Positions 1 to 11,866 of a stretch of DNA of 64,000 nucleotides are shown in pieces; the stretch's first letter is position 1, and every line of letters begins with the position of its first letter. Where the stretch lies: assembly GCF_012273895.1 (NCBI RefSeq), contig NC_052117.1, positions 1,364,001 to 1,428,000 of the forward strand, written 5' to 3'. The notes under the pieces are model-generated. The model searched no databases. It had not been told where the DNA came from and saw only the letters and a list, made by a program, of their open reading frames with translations. Source of the stretch: Zerene cesonia (lineage: Eukaryota; Arthropoda; Insecta; Lepidoptera; Pieridae). Both the position numbers and the translations under genes were made by a program.

Positions 1-200
1 ATCTTTTAACAAAACTGCTAAAATAATACATAACTTTCCCTGCTTTTAATCATAGATATCGTAAACAATAATAAGCCTATCTACTTACTCATGGAATTCA
101 GCGATAGGAGAGAGACTTTTTAGTATTTATTTCTATGCTGCTATATATATATATATTTCTGCGCGTAAATTAAATGATAAAATGAAAAATCACGTTTCAG

Positions 201-1021
201 CGACGGGTGAACCAGCGCTCGTGCTGGCTGTGGTGGTGACGTACGCGTTACACGAGGCTATCTGTGAGGCTCGTAAGGAGTACGGGCATGATGACACGGA
301 TTGGGTTCAAGTGGGTTAGTACTTAGTAGTGATTTATTATTTAATGACTTTAAAGCTGCGTAAAGACACAGTATGGATATAATATATAGGGTAACTATGC
401 ATTAATCATTCATTACTAATTATACTAGCTCACCGTAAGCCATAGCCTCCAGTAGAATACTCTAACCATATAACATTTCATTATGTGGGCCGATCCCGGC
501 GGCACTGCAATGCCGGGCCGACCCGTGACGGGAGTGGAGCGAGCCCCGAACATCCCGTCGGTTTACAAAAATCAGTTTAATATACTGGTCCCGCTGTGCG
601 GGAACTTTCAGATATTAAGCTGAAAAGAACAGATACTACACTTTGATCTTAGCCAAAAGGCCGAGAAGCGATACCGTTTACTTGAAATTTGTATTATTTA
701 TCAGAATGCAATGAGAATTTTATGCACGTGATGTACACTTGGATATAAATTCACTAACGCCATCTATGGCGCCATTCGATATTATTAATTTATTGCCATC
801 TATTCGTACTTTTGAGAACTACTTGGATGCTATATTAAAATTGTCATATAGTTCTCTGTAAAAATAATAGATGGCATGCAATTAAAAACGAAAATATTGA
901 AACGGTCATAATTGCATGGTTATAACCAAAATTCTTTTATTTTGTTACAGATACACCATATTGCGTCGAAAACATCATCAAAGGCATTGCTCCCAGTATA
1001 AACTATTATAAAATTAAATAG
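201..1021 (+). CDS. Aldehyde oxidase/xanthine dehydrogenase-type enzyme, last two exons
   Basis: Two exons give the C-terminus of a molybdenum hydroxylase. The first is 201-314, after a CAG acceptor and before a GTTAGT donor. The second is 951-1021, after TTTGTTACAG, ending in TAG. Joined in phase 1 they read TGEPALVLAVVVTYALHEAI, then a charged stretch with EARKEYG, then VDTPYCVENIIKGIAPS to the stop. The GEPAL segment followed by an A-L-x-x-A-I-x-x-A-R helix is the conserved end of the molybdopterin-binding domain in aldehyde oxidases and xanthine dehydrogenases. The V-E-N-I tail is closer to insect aldehyde oxidases, which oxidise aldehydes such as odorants or xenobiotics. The rest of the gene lies left of the window. 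AATAAA at 1155-1160 is a plausible poly(A) signal. Reading through the donor gives an immediate TAG, so splicing is needed. Aldehyde oxidase rather than xanthine dehydrogenase is inference. Confidence 0.75.
486..672 (-). ncRNA. U2: U2 spliceosomal snRNA
   Basis: Read on the minus strand from 672, the sequence starts ATCGCTTCTCGGCCTTTTGG, the invariant 5' end of U2. It continues with the branch-point recognition element (GTAGTA, in TGTAGTATCTG), stem-loop IIa/b, the Sm site (GATTTTTG) and the two 3' stem-loops III and IV, of which CCGGCATTGCAGTGCCGCCGG is a clean hairpin. The length, about 187 nt, is normal for U2 and I see no break, so it looks like an intact gene rather than a pseudogene. 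U2 pairs with the intron branch point during splicing. The gene lies antisense inside the last intron (315-950) of the aldehyde oxidase-like gene. The exact 3' end is uncertain by a few bases. Confidence 0.96.
701..720 (-). promoter_or_regulatory. Possible PSEA-like element of the U2 gene
   Basis: On the minus strand the 20 bases read AAATTCTCATTGCATTCTGA. This resembles the insect snRNA proximal sequence element core (AATTCYCAACTGCTTT type, from memory). It ends about 29 bases before the U2 start, closer than the usual 40 or so, so the assignment is tentative. Confidence 0.3.
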
Positions 1022-2174
1022 GAAACTGCATTAAAACGACGTAACTAAAAACGACGAATGACATTAAATAGTATAAGTAAATCTACTTATTTGTTTATAA
1101 ACTGATATGATACAATTAAGAAATATGCAGTATTTTAACTTATTTTAGTTATGGAATAAATATGAGTATTTTATTATGTACCTGTTTATTACATAATGAC
1201 ATTCACTTACCTGGTTAATATCGGTGACTTAAACATTTCAAATAAATTAACAGAAAATACGTTATATGAATGTGTTCTCTTTTAGTCAGTACATAATTAT
1301 TATGTACCAACTAATTAACGAGATAGAAATTTGTGTAATAGCACCCTAATCATTATTGAAAAATAATGACTATACTACAGAAAATCACTGAATCACATAA
1401 TCTATACAAATGTTTCTCAAGTTTCAGGAAGTATTAATAATAGTACATCTCACTCATAGAGTATTAATTTAATGTATCTTTATCATAATTAAAAAAAAAC
1501 TGGCCCACAATGTCTTATTAGAAAAAGTATCTACTACTTTAGATATTAAAATATATGTAAAATAACTGATATAAATAAAAGGACAAACATGTAATGAATG
1601 TTTTATTAACAACACATTATGATACAATCCGTTTTTACATCACGCTTGGGGATTATTAACTACATAATGCTTCTCCAATTAATTAATGTGCGTGTAAACC
1701 CCTTTTATGAAGTTATTTTCAGTACTGGCTCTGTAAGTTTTTCGCATATTTTTCCTGTATATTTATCTATATTTATAGTATAAAGTTGAAGATCTTGATT
1801 GTATGTGCTAATCTCAGACTATTGAATCGATTTCAATACATAATTCACTCAAAATTTGATATATACCCGATTCCTTAGTACCGGACGAAGCCGGGGCGAA
1901 CCGCTTCTTAGTAATAAAACTCTAAAATCAACGTCAAGCAATTAGACATTACCTTTAAATAAAAGATATGTAAACTGTTTTATCATTGTGATTGATTACA
2001 TATTCCCTTAATTTTTTCTAGCTTATTGAATAATTAATTCATTTTATATAACTTAAAAAATAATCTATGTGATTGAAAACATCGAGTTTTCTTATAAATG
2101 TCCATCCAACATTACAAATAAGGCCAGTACTAATACTTTCGTACTAAAAACGCGTGATAAAGTTTAGACTATCG
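1022..2174. other. Spacer between convergent aldehyde oxidase-like and Symplekin 3' ends
   Basis: AT-rich sequence with no convincing coding exon. It should contain both 3' UTRs: AATAAA at 1155-1160 for the plus-strand gene, and TTTATT near 1601 as a possible minus-strand signal. A short piece at about 1875-1910 (ACCGGACGAAGCCGGGGCG) is the end of the dispersed CCCCGGCTTCG repeat on the minus strand. Confidence 0.5.
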
Positions 2175-5100
2175 TCATTCCATCCCAGGTGGTAGGGGCT
2201 CCAGGGGTTTCGGAACAGGCTGAGGGAACGCCTCCTGAAATTATTACCACATTTAAATTTTAAGGATTATATCATACATTATTCCATATATACTAATAAA
2301 ATTTAAAATCCCGTTAACCTATTATCTCCTCCATTACGTAAGACAATCCTTAGTTCCTGCTCTCCAATTCCCAGACTATGTAGACTTCAACAATAAATAG
2401 ACTAAATATGTCTATATATTTTCATTTAGTCTAAATATAAGTTTGTGGTCCAACAAATTAGTGATTAGATTGAATATAATTTGAATTTTCTTTTTCTCTT
2501 ATTTTTATTTAAGAAAAATAATTTTATAATGTTACTTTTTGCACGAAGTGTTTATGTACAAAAAATTGTACACAATAAGTTTGTTGCAGTGTTAATTTAA
2601 ATAATGTGCAAATAAATTGAAAAATCAATTCATTTCCTGCACATTTGCCTAGTTCTACCAATGTCTCTTTTATAAAATAACATACCTGCGCGTGCGCAAG
2701 GTGCGGCGGCAACGCGGCCCTCGCTCGCGGGGGCAAAGCCCCGAGTACGGCGGAGGCGCAAGGCCCGAGGCGTTCGCAGCACTTCACCCAACCCTCCCAG
2801 GCCACTTTGTTTGTCCACACCTGATAAATAACAATAGAAAATGAATAAACAAAATATATATATATATATTATCTGTATCGAATTGTTAATCTGATAGTCT
2901 CACCTTTTCATATAAATAAAATATATAGAAAAACAGTCGAGACCATAAATTTATAAATTGTAATATTGAAAAATGTAGGTAAAAATATTGTGCGGAATTT
3001 TGACTTAACAATTTAGTTTAGTTTTTTTAGTTTATATAAACAATGATTTATGGAAAATTTATTACAAATTATAATAAGCGAAGAAACAAACAGATAACGT
3101 GCTTTGAGGTTAAATAGATTTAATGTTTTAATTAATTATTTCATGGGCATAAATGTATTCTTTCTTTCACAAATATCGCTAACCTCCCGGTCTATGAGCA
3201 GTTGCAATATATTCAACGCCAGAGGGCCCAGCCCTGGGTACAGAGTCAGCGCTTGCAGGACGCTCCTCATCATCAGAACCGGTGTGTCCGGCTCTTCCGC
3301 CAACCGTTGTAATACTGCTGACACCACCTGGGTTATGGAATATTTTAATAACTCAAATTTTGTGTGTTATCTATAAAAATACATATCATAATAATAAACA
3401 AATAAAAACTAGAGACACATACAAATGTACTCCGTACATTTCTCATCCTTTTTTTCCTTCTTCCTTCCCATAAATTTCTCATCCTTTTTTTAATAATAGA
3501 AACCATTAATATTATAAAAAAACGATAGTAACCCTGTCACTATTCTTCCCGCTTAAACCACTGGTCCAATTTGGCCGAAACCTGATACAGAGATGGTTGG
3601 GAGACCCGAGAGAGGACATGGGATATTTATTATCCTGGATATAGTTTTTTTTTTTTTTCTTTTTTTCCGAGTTTTTCTAATGATAAATACTCACATCTTG
3701 CGTGTAGACATTTTTCTCAGCGAAGCAAAGCGCTGTAGCCTTTATAATGTACTTAAGATCCGCTTTATTCGGATCGATGAGATGCAATGCTACGAGTAGC
3801 TCTTCGGGGGTGACTGGAATCAAAATAATACTTCATACAAAAATGATCGTTAGATGACATTCCTTCAGAGGGTAGTACTACACCAAAAATATGGGGCTAA
3901 ATGACAATAATTTCCCAACATTAACAAAAAAATAACGTCATTTATTACATAACCTACTAGCTGTACCCCGGTTTCGCCCGTGTTACATAATACATAGTAA
4001 AAATACTAATAATCAGAATAGAAAGAATAGAAGAGATTCGATTCCTGAGGCGGGATCACGGGTGGCCTTAGGACAGGCGTTGCTATGGTTCGGCGAAAGA
4101 CTCGGGTTCGAATCCCACCACGTGACTTTACTTTAAATATTTTTCGAATAGAAGACAAAAAGAAAAAAGCGCAAAAAAATTATGTTACTTACAAATTATT
4201 TCTGTGTATTCTGGAATAATGGGAAATTGATTTAATAGATTTTAGAGCGAAATGATTTTTTTTAACTTCAAAATTATAATACATATAGAGAAAAGGGTTA
4301 AATCACACACAAATTTTACGATTTTTTGGAGCTCATTTAAATTATTTTTAAAAATAGTTTTATATTTTACTAGCGGTCCGCCCCGGCTTCGCCCGTGGTA
4401 AATATGTATTTCTTTAGCATTTCTTATATCGGACCAGTAGTTCCTGAGATTAGTGCGTTCAACCAAACAAACAAACTCTTAAGCTTTATAATATTAGTAT
4501 AGTTTCAAAGGCAATCTTACCAGGTAACTGTTCATTATTCGGATTCTGCAGACCCAACAACTTGTTGAACACTTCCTTGACGACCACAGGATTCAGTTTT
4601 ATCAACTTTGGTAGAGCAGCTAGGATCTGTAAGGAAATCACAAATTATAATCCATAAACAATGACTCCCCATAGCAATCACACTATTACTAAATACTAAT
4701 TCATTATGTAAAACCTTTTCACTCAAACAACTATTCGAAAAAAAGGAGGAATTATAATAAACAAAAAAAAAAAGCTTAACCTAACTAGCAAATAAAAAAA
4801 TACTTTAAAAAATTTAACACATTCTTTTGCAACCATATTATGTTATATGTTTCACTTTTCTTCCTTGTACAATCCTCCTATTAAAGAATTAAATAAAAAA
4901 AATCCTCAGACATTCTCGGTGGCCTTTTTTGTCTCACGCAACCACACGCAATTTTATTTTTGATTTAATTTAATTTTTCTCTTAAATTTCTGTTCTTTAT
5001 GTTATGTTATCATTTGTGTGTGTGTGTGTGTGTGTGTGCGCGTGTGCGTGTGTGTGTGTGTGTGTTTCTTTCTTAATAAATAAACAAACCTCTCGTTTAC

Positions 5101-8100
5101 TGAGTCCATTAAGTACAGGTATGAGGAAGCGGACGTCGCTGACCCGCGTGGCGTACAACTCCCGCACTCGCGCCACCAGCTCCGCTGAGGGGGGGGCTGC
5201 GGGTGGGAAATTCATTTATATGTGGTATTTTAATGTGTGCGAGTTAATAATTCAGTTAATTTGTGATGTCACATTGTTTTAAAGTGTGTGTGTGTGGGTA
5301 TATCATGCTTATCAATGAAAACATCACGTATATATATACGCAATAATGTGTGTGAGTGACATTTGTGTGAGGTTGCGTGCATAGTGTGGTGCGTCTATAT
5401 GTATTTTGGGCTAGTACATCTGCAGCGCGCATGGTATGTATGTATGTGAACATGATCTGTGCCTATGGCGTGTGTGTGGAGCGAGTGGTGTGTGTGTGTT
5501 AATTCGATAAGTAAATGTTTGAGCTTGAGTATGATTTTGTGTCAAGTCCGTGGCGTGTACGCGTGGTGTGTGTGTGTGCGTGTGTGTCGGGGCGGGGCGG
5601 CGCACCCTTGTCGGTGAGGATGTGCACGAGGCGCGTGAGCAGCGTCTCGGCGCCGCGCGGGCAGTCCTGCAGCAGGGCGCGGAAGGGCGGCGGCGCGGCG
5701 GCGGGCGGGTGCGCGGCGGCGACGCCCCGCAGCGGGCCCTCCACCGCGCGCAGCACGCAGCGCTTCGCCTCCGCGCCGGAGCACCCGTACACGCGCGCCA
5801 CGTCGATTATCAGCTCTGGAATGGGGAGAAATCCTATAAGAGCGAGCGAAACACCACAATACTATCCCTGAATAGTCGGCTTCATCGGCTTTGGAATGCT
5901 AGTACTGTGAGTGCACGGGAGCCGCTGCAAACTAGCGATTATCAAACATTATCAGCTCTGAAATGCTCTAGTTATTATGTAACATTTCTGTCACGTTATA
6001 ACTGTTTTATATTTTATAATATCCCATCCAAAGGTTGCCTGGCATAGATTGCTTAAAAGCGACAAGGCCGCTTATTTAACCTTTAAATGTTTCTTGTCTT
6101 TCTTGTTTTCTTCATTTTCGTTTTTTTATCTTCCTCATTTATATGTGTTAAATAAAGTGTATTGTATTGTATTTTTCTATCGTGACATTGATAGGAACAA
6201 ACAACGACAGATATATACACATAGATCGTAAAGTATATGTCTATTATGAGAAGCAGAAACTCCTAAATTATTAACATGATGAGCTATTTCTACCTCTAAC
6301 CATTTAATACTTCCAAAATTAATTCCTTCTACACTAGAAGTCGACCTACACTAATCACTAATACCTCCACCATCCAAAATGGACATTTTTCTTACCTTCA
6401 TTTTCCAAAAACAACGCCATGACCAGGTTAAGGCACAGTTTGTACAAGTCGTCTGACCACACCCTTATACTATGGCGGGAGCCCATTAACTCTGATGGAG
6501 GGGAGTCCAAAGCTATAAATCCTAAGTATAGCAAAGCATTCTTCTCTATGACCTTTTTGACAGCGTCCGATCCAGTTTTGTAAATGTTGAGTGCAGATTT
6601 TAACGCGAACTCGCGGATTTCCTCGTTTTCGTTTACTGAAATTCATGATATTACTTAGATTTGATAATTATGATTGAACGCTGTGAATTACATTTGCTAA
6701 GAAGTATATTTAAGGGAGGTATTTAATATTTCTTTTTGTAAGGTTTACGCATTGCAAAATTTACATTTTTTTTAGTGTCATTATCCAGTATTTATAATAT
6801 AAGCATTTCAATAAACGTATTATAAAATTTACAACATTTCAAAAAAAATTTGTTTCACCGATTTTTCATTTAAATCTTATTCAAAAAGATACTTTTTTTA
6901 AACTAGACTTTATTTAAAATGTCAAATAAATACTCACGAACATGACACACGAGCGCTGGTGCATACTTATGCGCCCTCGGCGGCCGCATCACACACAACT
7001 CCTCGATCAGCTCCAAAGCCAGCACCAGCTTGTCCTCGATCACCAAGTGCTTCAAATAATCCACCGCCTCATCAGTAATTACCGGCGCCTCCGTATATAT
7101 CCTTCGCAGTAGAACCTCTTTACTATTCTCCAACAAAGGTTTCCCGCCTTCGCAAATCTGCGTCACCAAAGCGCACAGCAATTGGCTGTAATTCTGATCG
7201 GGCTTTTCGTTCGCCTTTTGCAACGTAGCCGGGTGTCGGTTGAAACCCTGCATGTACGCGTATTCCTCGTACAACCAGGATAATCCCAGGTCTATTCTGT
7301 TTATAGGATCGTCTAGAATGTAGTTCATTACAAGATCACGTATGTCCGGAGAATAGCTTGAGGCGAATATCGTTATGAACTTCGCGCGAATCTGCGCGGC
7401 TCCGCCGATAGCCGCTTCTCTTTCTGAATTCAGTATCCTCGCGACCGCTTGCATCATCATCCTCTCTTTGATTTCCTTCGGTACCGGCCGCGTTATTTCT
7501 TGTAATTTTAGAAGCTTGACCTTCTGCTTCAACTTTGGAACAGTCGGCGTCGGTGGAGGCGCTTGCTTCTCTTTCTCTTTTGCCTTCCTCTCTTCTTCTT
7601 TCAGGAACTCTTGTCGAGTTTCCTCCATTAGTTTAGACACAGCAGTTTCAACTTGACGATCAACTTTAGTCGACTCCTGTAACTTGGCAACTGCATTCTT
7701 GAGGGTGATCTTTTCATCGTCTTCCGAAAGCAGTGGTATTTTTGTAGTTACTGGTTGACTTATCGCTGGGGTGGGGAGTACTTCCGGTTCACCTTTGATC
7801 ACTGCAAGGATCATTTTCGCTAAACTGCGTTTTTGTGCGCCCGTCCCTGCGTTCGGAATGGGTTTGTATGTAGTTAAGAAACTCTGTGGCATTTCAAGGG
7901 GTAGTTGGTTAAGTAAGGTCGTCGTAACTAGGTTAATGACGTTATCTATGTTGTTCAAGCCTTCGTAAATAGAATCTTCAGTTACAGGACTCGTCTTTGC
8001 ACTTTGGTTACTGTCGTCATCAAACATATCCGTTCTGCTATTGCTATCACTGCTTTGACTGTTTTGCGGAGAATCTAGTCTGAACCGCTTCGCTGGTGTA

Positions 8101-11100
8101 TCTCCGTTTTTAACGTCAGCCATTCTTTTGTTTCTCTTTTCTTTGGGTATGACTTTGTTTATCTCCTGTTGCGTCATTCCAATGTCGGATAGGAGTTGCA
8201 ACAGTTGAGGAATCATTTCGTTCGACGATGGGTGTTTCACCAGATTAATGATTTGTATTTTGAGATGTTTGCGCACAGAGTTGACTTGCGATTGGGATAA
8301 CGTAGGCGGCAGTGTTGTGTGAAGATCGCCTAACGCTTGGACAACTCTCGGCAAGTATTTAGGTCTGAATTTCGCGAGAGATATTACGGTTGTCATGCAA
8401 GCCATTAGATTCACGCTTGATATGTGTTGCGAATTGTGAAATTTGAGCAACAATTGGAATATGTGTCTGTAAATAAAAAAAAATCGTTGTTTTAACTCAC
8501 TCAATACTAATGAAATGCAAATCTATATTCTAATAAATAATTAATATATACAAATTACATTAAACTGAAGAATTTGTCTTTGTTTGGAAGCTCTAATCTC
8601 AGGTTCAATTGAACCTTCCATTCCCAGGCAGATCGAGACTCTTTCTATTGTGTGTCCCACTGGGAACCGAACTCAGAACCCTCGGTTCTACGCTCACGCG
8701 TTTACCACCTAAGTGATATAGGATACATATGCACCAAGGGCAAAGCCAGGGCGAACTGCTAGTTAGTATATACTCACTCTGCTTCTTCTTCTAGAGACCG
8801 TCGATTTATGAACGTTAGTGTTCTCGGCAAATCGTCTAAACTAAAATCATTGGATCCTTCGCTATCCGGTGTTTGTAGTATAACCACTTCTTCAAGGAAT
8901 TTGATTGCGTGAGTCCGTATTCCCTCATTCTCACTATCTATCATGTTAAGTACCAGCAACTGTGGACAAAACAGGAGCTTTTACAGTAATTAGATTTTAT
9001 CAAGGCATATAAATATTGATGTTTAGTATAATCATTCTACACCAAAAGAAAAAATTATAGCAAGTATTTTATAACAAGAAAAATTTGTTTCCACCCTTGG
9101 CTTCACACACATAGTCAAAGACAAACCAGCATAATTTTTATTTGTGGGTTATCCAGTATACAATCTATCCTATGTCCATTTTCAGAGCTCTAGCCATAAG
9201 TACCAATTTAATTTTATCCAAATCAGTTTTCTGGTTTAGGCATGAAGATGAAACAGACAGTGACTTTGGAGTTTATAATATCAGGGGATTCCATTTTTTT
9301 AATCATTTTTTTACCCAAGACAACATTCCAGATAAAATTTATCCTATTTGGCTAGTTGGTCCTATAAGGCTTTTTTGACATCACTATTATAGTCATAAAA
9401 TTAACAAATTGAGGCTGTATTTAAATAGGCATAAGATGCATTATATATACTACACATGAANNNNNNNNNNNNNNNNNNNNNNNNNNNNNNNNNNNNNNNN
9501 NNNNNNNNNNNNNNNNNNNNNNNNNNNNNNNNNNNNNNNNNNNNNNNNNNNNNNNNNNNNNNNNNNNNNNNNNNNNNNNNNNNNNNNNNNNNNNNNNNNN
9601 NNNNNNNNNNNNNNNNNNNNNNNNNNNNNNNNNNNNNNNNNNNNNNNNNNNNNNNNNNNNNNNNNNNNNNNNNNNNNNNNNNNNNNNNNNNNNNNNNNNN
9701 NNNNNNNNNNNNNNNNNNNNNNNNNNNNNNNNNNNNNNNNNNNNNNNNNNNNNNNNNNNNNNNNNNNNNNNNNNNNNNNNNNNNNNNNNNNNNNNNNNNN
9801 NNNNNNNNNNNNNNNNNNNNNNNNNNNNNNNNNNNNNNNNNNNNNNNNNNNNNNNNNNNNNNNNNNNNNNNNNNNNNNNNNNNNNNNNNNNNNNNNNNNN
9901 NNNNNNNNNNNNNNNNNNNNNNNNNNNNNNNNNNNNNNNNNNNNNNNNNNNNNNNNNNNNNNNNNNNNNNNNNNNNNNNNNNNNNNNNNNNNNNNNNNNN
10001 NNNNNNNNNNNNNNNNNNNNNNNNNNNNNNNNNNNNNNNNNNNNNNNNNNNNNNNNNNNNNNNNNNNNNNNNNNNNNNNNNNNNNNNNNNNNNNNNNNNN
10101 NNNNNNNNNNNNNNNNNNNNNNNNNNNNNNNNNNNNNNNNNNNNNNNNNNNNNNNNNNNNNNNNNNNNNNNNNNNNNNNNNNNNNNNNNNNNNNNNNNNN
10201 NNNNNNNNNNNNNNNNNNNNNNNNNNNNNNNNNNNNNNNNNNNNNNNNNNNNNNNNNNNNNNNNNNNNNNNNNNNNNNNNNNNNNNNNNNNNNNNNNNNN
10301 NNNNNNNNNNNNNNNNNNNNNNNNNNNNNNNNNNNNNNNNNNNNNNNNNNNNNNNNNNNNNNNNNNNNNNNNNNNNNNNNNNNNNNNNNNNNNNNNNNNN
10401 NNNNNNNNNNNNNNNNNNNNNNNNNNNNNNNNNNNNNNNNNNNNNNNNNNNNNNNNNNNNAACTGCTGTTTCAAATGATAATTCTAGTACATATTTTTTT
10501 TATATTTAATCTACGCACACAAATGGTGCAAATGCAAATTTTATCTTCATTTTTTTCTAACTGTCCAATTGCACTATTTCTACAAAAATAACAAAATAAT
10601 CAATTTTAAGTACAAACCTTAGATTTATTAATATGTTCCCACACAAATTTCATGTCGGCCTCATTTGAGGAGGTACACAACCATTCCAGAACATTCTTGT
10701 ACACAACACTGGCTGCTTGTATGGCTCTCTTCTGCACTGCCACTACTGGATCAATGACCAACAGCTGCAATTGACTGATCACCTTGGGAAGGTTGTCGGG
10801 AAAGTTTGTGCTGTAAATAACAATAACAATAAACAATAATTTATTTATCAAAACATTTTGTTACACATATGTAGAATAAAGCAATGTAGAGATATATTTG
10901 TAGTTTTAGGTAATTAATAGAATTGATATATCTATCCTGTTATTTATGAAATTATTGTTAAAAACAATTATAAATTACATTTCCATCAAGGGTGATATAC
11001 CAGCTGGTGAAATAATTTATAAAATCAGTGCAGTAGCTTTTTATTTATAATTTACTAGCTGTTTGCACCAACTTCACCCATGTTACATATATAGCTTATG

Positions 11101-11866
11101 TACCTCAGCGAAGTTATAGCATTTTTATAGATATACATAGGATGGAAATAATTTTTGAAATTGGTCCAATGATTTTTGCATGAATATTACGAAGATAACA
11201 AAAATAAAAAGTTTCCTCATTACAATATTGGTGTAGATATATGTTAGATGCAACGGTATTCCTTTTTGCCTGCTACATGAATGAAATGAAACCTTTCTAT
11301 CATCAAAATTTAGAAATTGTGAATATGCAATAAGGGAAATTAAAGGAAAAGTTCTTTGTTTTGACATGTTTTGACATGATATGTACTAGTAATCTAGTTA
11401 TCTCACCTATGAGGAGTTGCTTCTAATTCAGAATAAAAAGTAGTTTCAGAAAATAATTACATCCCATAAGCACTAGTAAAAGCTAACATTAAATAGAAAA
11501 TTAGATTTGTTTTGGACACTAGACTATATCTGAATCTCGTCTCACCTTAACTCTTGTATAAAACCAATAACAATCTTGCGAACATCAGTGCTTTTATCGT
11601 TCACAAAACTCAACACGTTCTCCATATAAAGGGGAATCATAGGTGACAATTGATGCAAAAGAAGTTCCACGATCTTTCGTAGGAGGCCACTTTTTTTTCC
11701 ACCGTCGCACATACCAGCCTCGTTTATCCATTGTATAAGCTGAAAATGAAAAGGGGAAATAAAAAACACTAGCGATTTTAATAAGTTTAATAATTTAAAT
11801 ACAATTAACACAACGAACCTGCTTCTCCTGAGCCGCGTTTGGATTTTGATGATATTTATTCGACAT
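2175..11866 (-). CDS. Sym: Symplekin (mRNA 3'-end processing scaffold)
   Basis: Thirteen coding exons are visible on the minus strand: 11819-11866 (start MSNKYHQNPNAAQEKQ), 11546-11739, 10618-10810, 8778-8959, 6938-8466, 6396-6635, 5606-5815, 5090-5184, 4521-4626, 3695-3813, 3184-3327, 2686-2820 and 2175-2234 (ending EPLPPGME and TGA). All have GT-AG borders and the phases join without a break, giving about 1,084 residues. One or more in-frame exons between 10618 and 8959 are missing, probably in the N gap. Family hallmarks are the N-terminal helical repeats with MIDSENEGIRTHAIKFLE, a nuclear-localisation-like stretch (KEKRNKR, PAKRFRLD), a charged linker (EERKAKEKEKQ) and the conserved C-terminal domain (LIDPNKADLKYIIKA; VWTNKVAWEGWVKCC). 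Symplekin scaffolds CPSF, CstF and the histone pre-mRNA cleavage complex in the nucleus. Fly Symplekin is somewhat longer, consistent with the missing piece. Confidence 0.95.
3958..4020 (+). repeat. CTAGCTG..CCCCGG dispersed repeat fragment
   Basis: CTAGCTGTACCCCGGTTTCG is the left end of the lepidopteran repeat that is well represented in this window (for example 17877, 46062, 57511). Only the first part survives here, in a Symplekin intron. Confidence 0.6.
4035..4128 (+). repeat. tRNA-like core of a dispersed element (copy 1)
   Basis: GGATCACGGGTGGCC begins a stretch that ends GGGTTCGAATCCCACCACGTGA. The first and last seven bases can pair (GATCACG with CGTGA-type) and GGTTCGAATCC is a perfect T-loop/box B. 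It matches better-preserved copies near 24449, 47300 and 48930. It lies inside a Symplekin intron. It is not a plain tRNA gene: the D and anticodon arms are poor and copies are flanked by element arms. Confidence 0.6.
4369..4502 (+). repeat. CTAGCGGTCCGCCCCGGCTTCG dispersed repeat
   Basis: Starts CTAGCGGTCCGCCCCGGC and ends TTTATAATATTAGTATAG, with TTCCTGAGATTAGTGCG inside. Other copies are at 54711-54870 (+), 36941-37074 (-) and 58693-58840 (-). The ends resemble 3' tails of lepidopteran non-LTR or SINE elements. Intronic in Symplekin. Confidence 0.65.
5015..5065. repeat. (GT)n microsatellite
   Basis: About 50 bases of nearly pure TG with a few CG steps. On the Symplekin strand it is a CA repeat 25-75 bases downstream of the 5' splice site at 5089. 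GT-rich sequence continues in pieces from 5280 to 5590, flanking the next exon. Confidence 0.9.
6040..6175 (+). repeat. LINE 3' tail-like repeat (GCGACAAGGCCGC)
   Basis: AAAAGCGACAAGGCCGCTTA, then a pyrimidine-rich stretch and AAATAAAGTGTATTGTATTG. Similar tails are at 34225-34300 and 55195-55335. This arrangement is common at 3' ends of lepidopteran jockey-like LINEs. It sits in a Symplekin intron. Confidence 0.55.
8600..8730 (-). repeat. tRNA-derived SINE copy
   Basis: TGGGAACCGAACTCAGAACC followed by CTCGGTTCTACGCTCACGCG is one end of a repeat also found at 31280-31465, 40678-40865 and 49430-49555 (minus) and 28124-28330 (plus). The unit contains GGGTTCTATTCCCAG, a box B-like sequence, as expected of a tRNA-derived SINE. 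Confidence 0.6.
9461..10460. other. Assembly gap (1,000 N)
   Basis: Exactly 1,000 N, the usual placeholder length. It falls inside Symplekin between exons that join in phase 0, and very probably hides at least one coding exon. Confidence 1.

Noticed and set aside
4035..4128. Functional tRNA gene
   Set aside because: Box B and acceptor pairing are good, but the D and anticodon arms do not fold normally and the same sequence recurs within dispersed elements.
4997..5605. Frames with long Thr-His or Val-Cys repeats
   Set aside because: They are translations of the GT/CA microsatellites.
5499..6047. Long plus-strand and alternative minus-strand open frames (100-165 codons)
   Set aside because: They are shadows of the GC-rich Symplekin exon 5606-5815, which joins its neighbours in correct phase in another frame.
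7375..7968. Plus-strand open frames of 65-93 codons
   Set aside because: They lie antisense inside the large Symplekin exon and have no independent support.
9401..10478. Long open frames of 340-357 codons
   Set aside because: They exist only because the 1,000 N give no stop codons.
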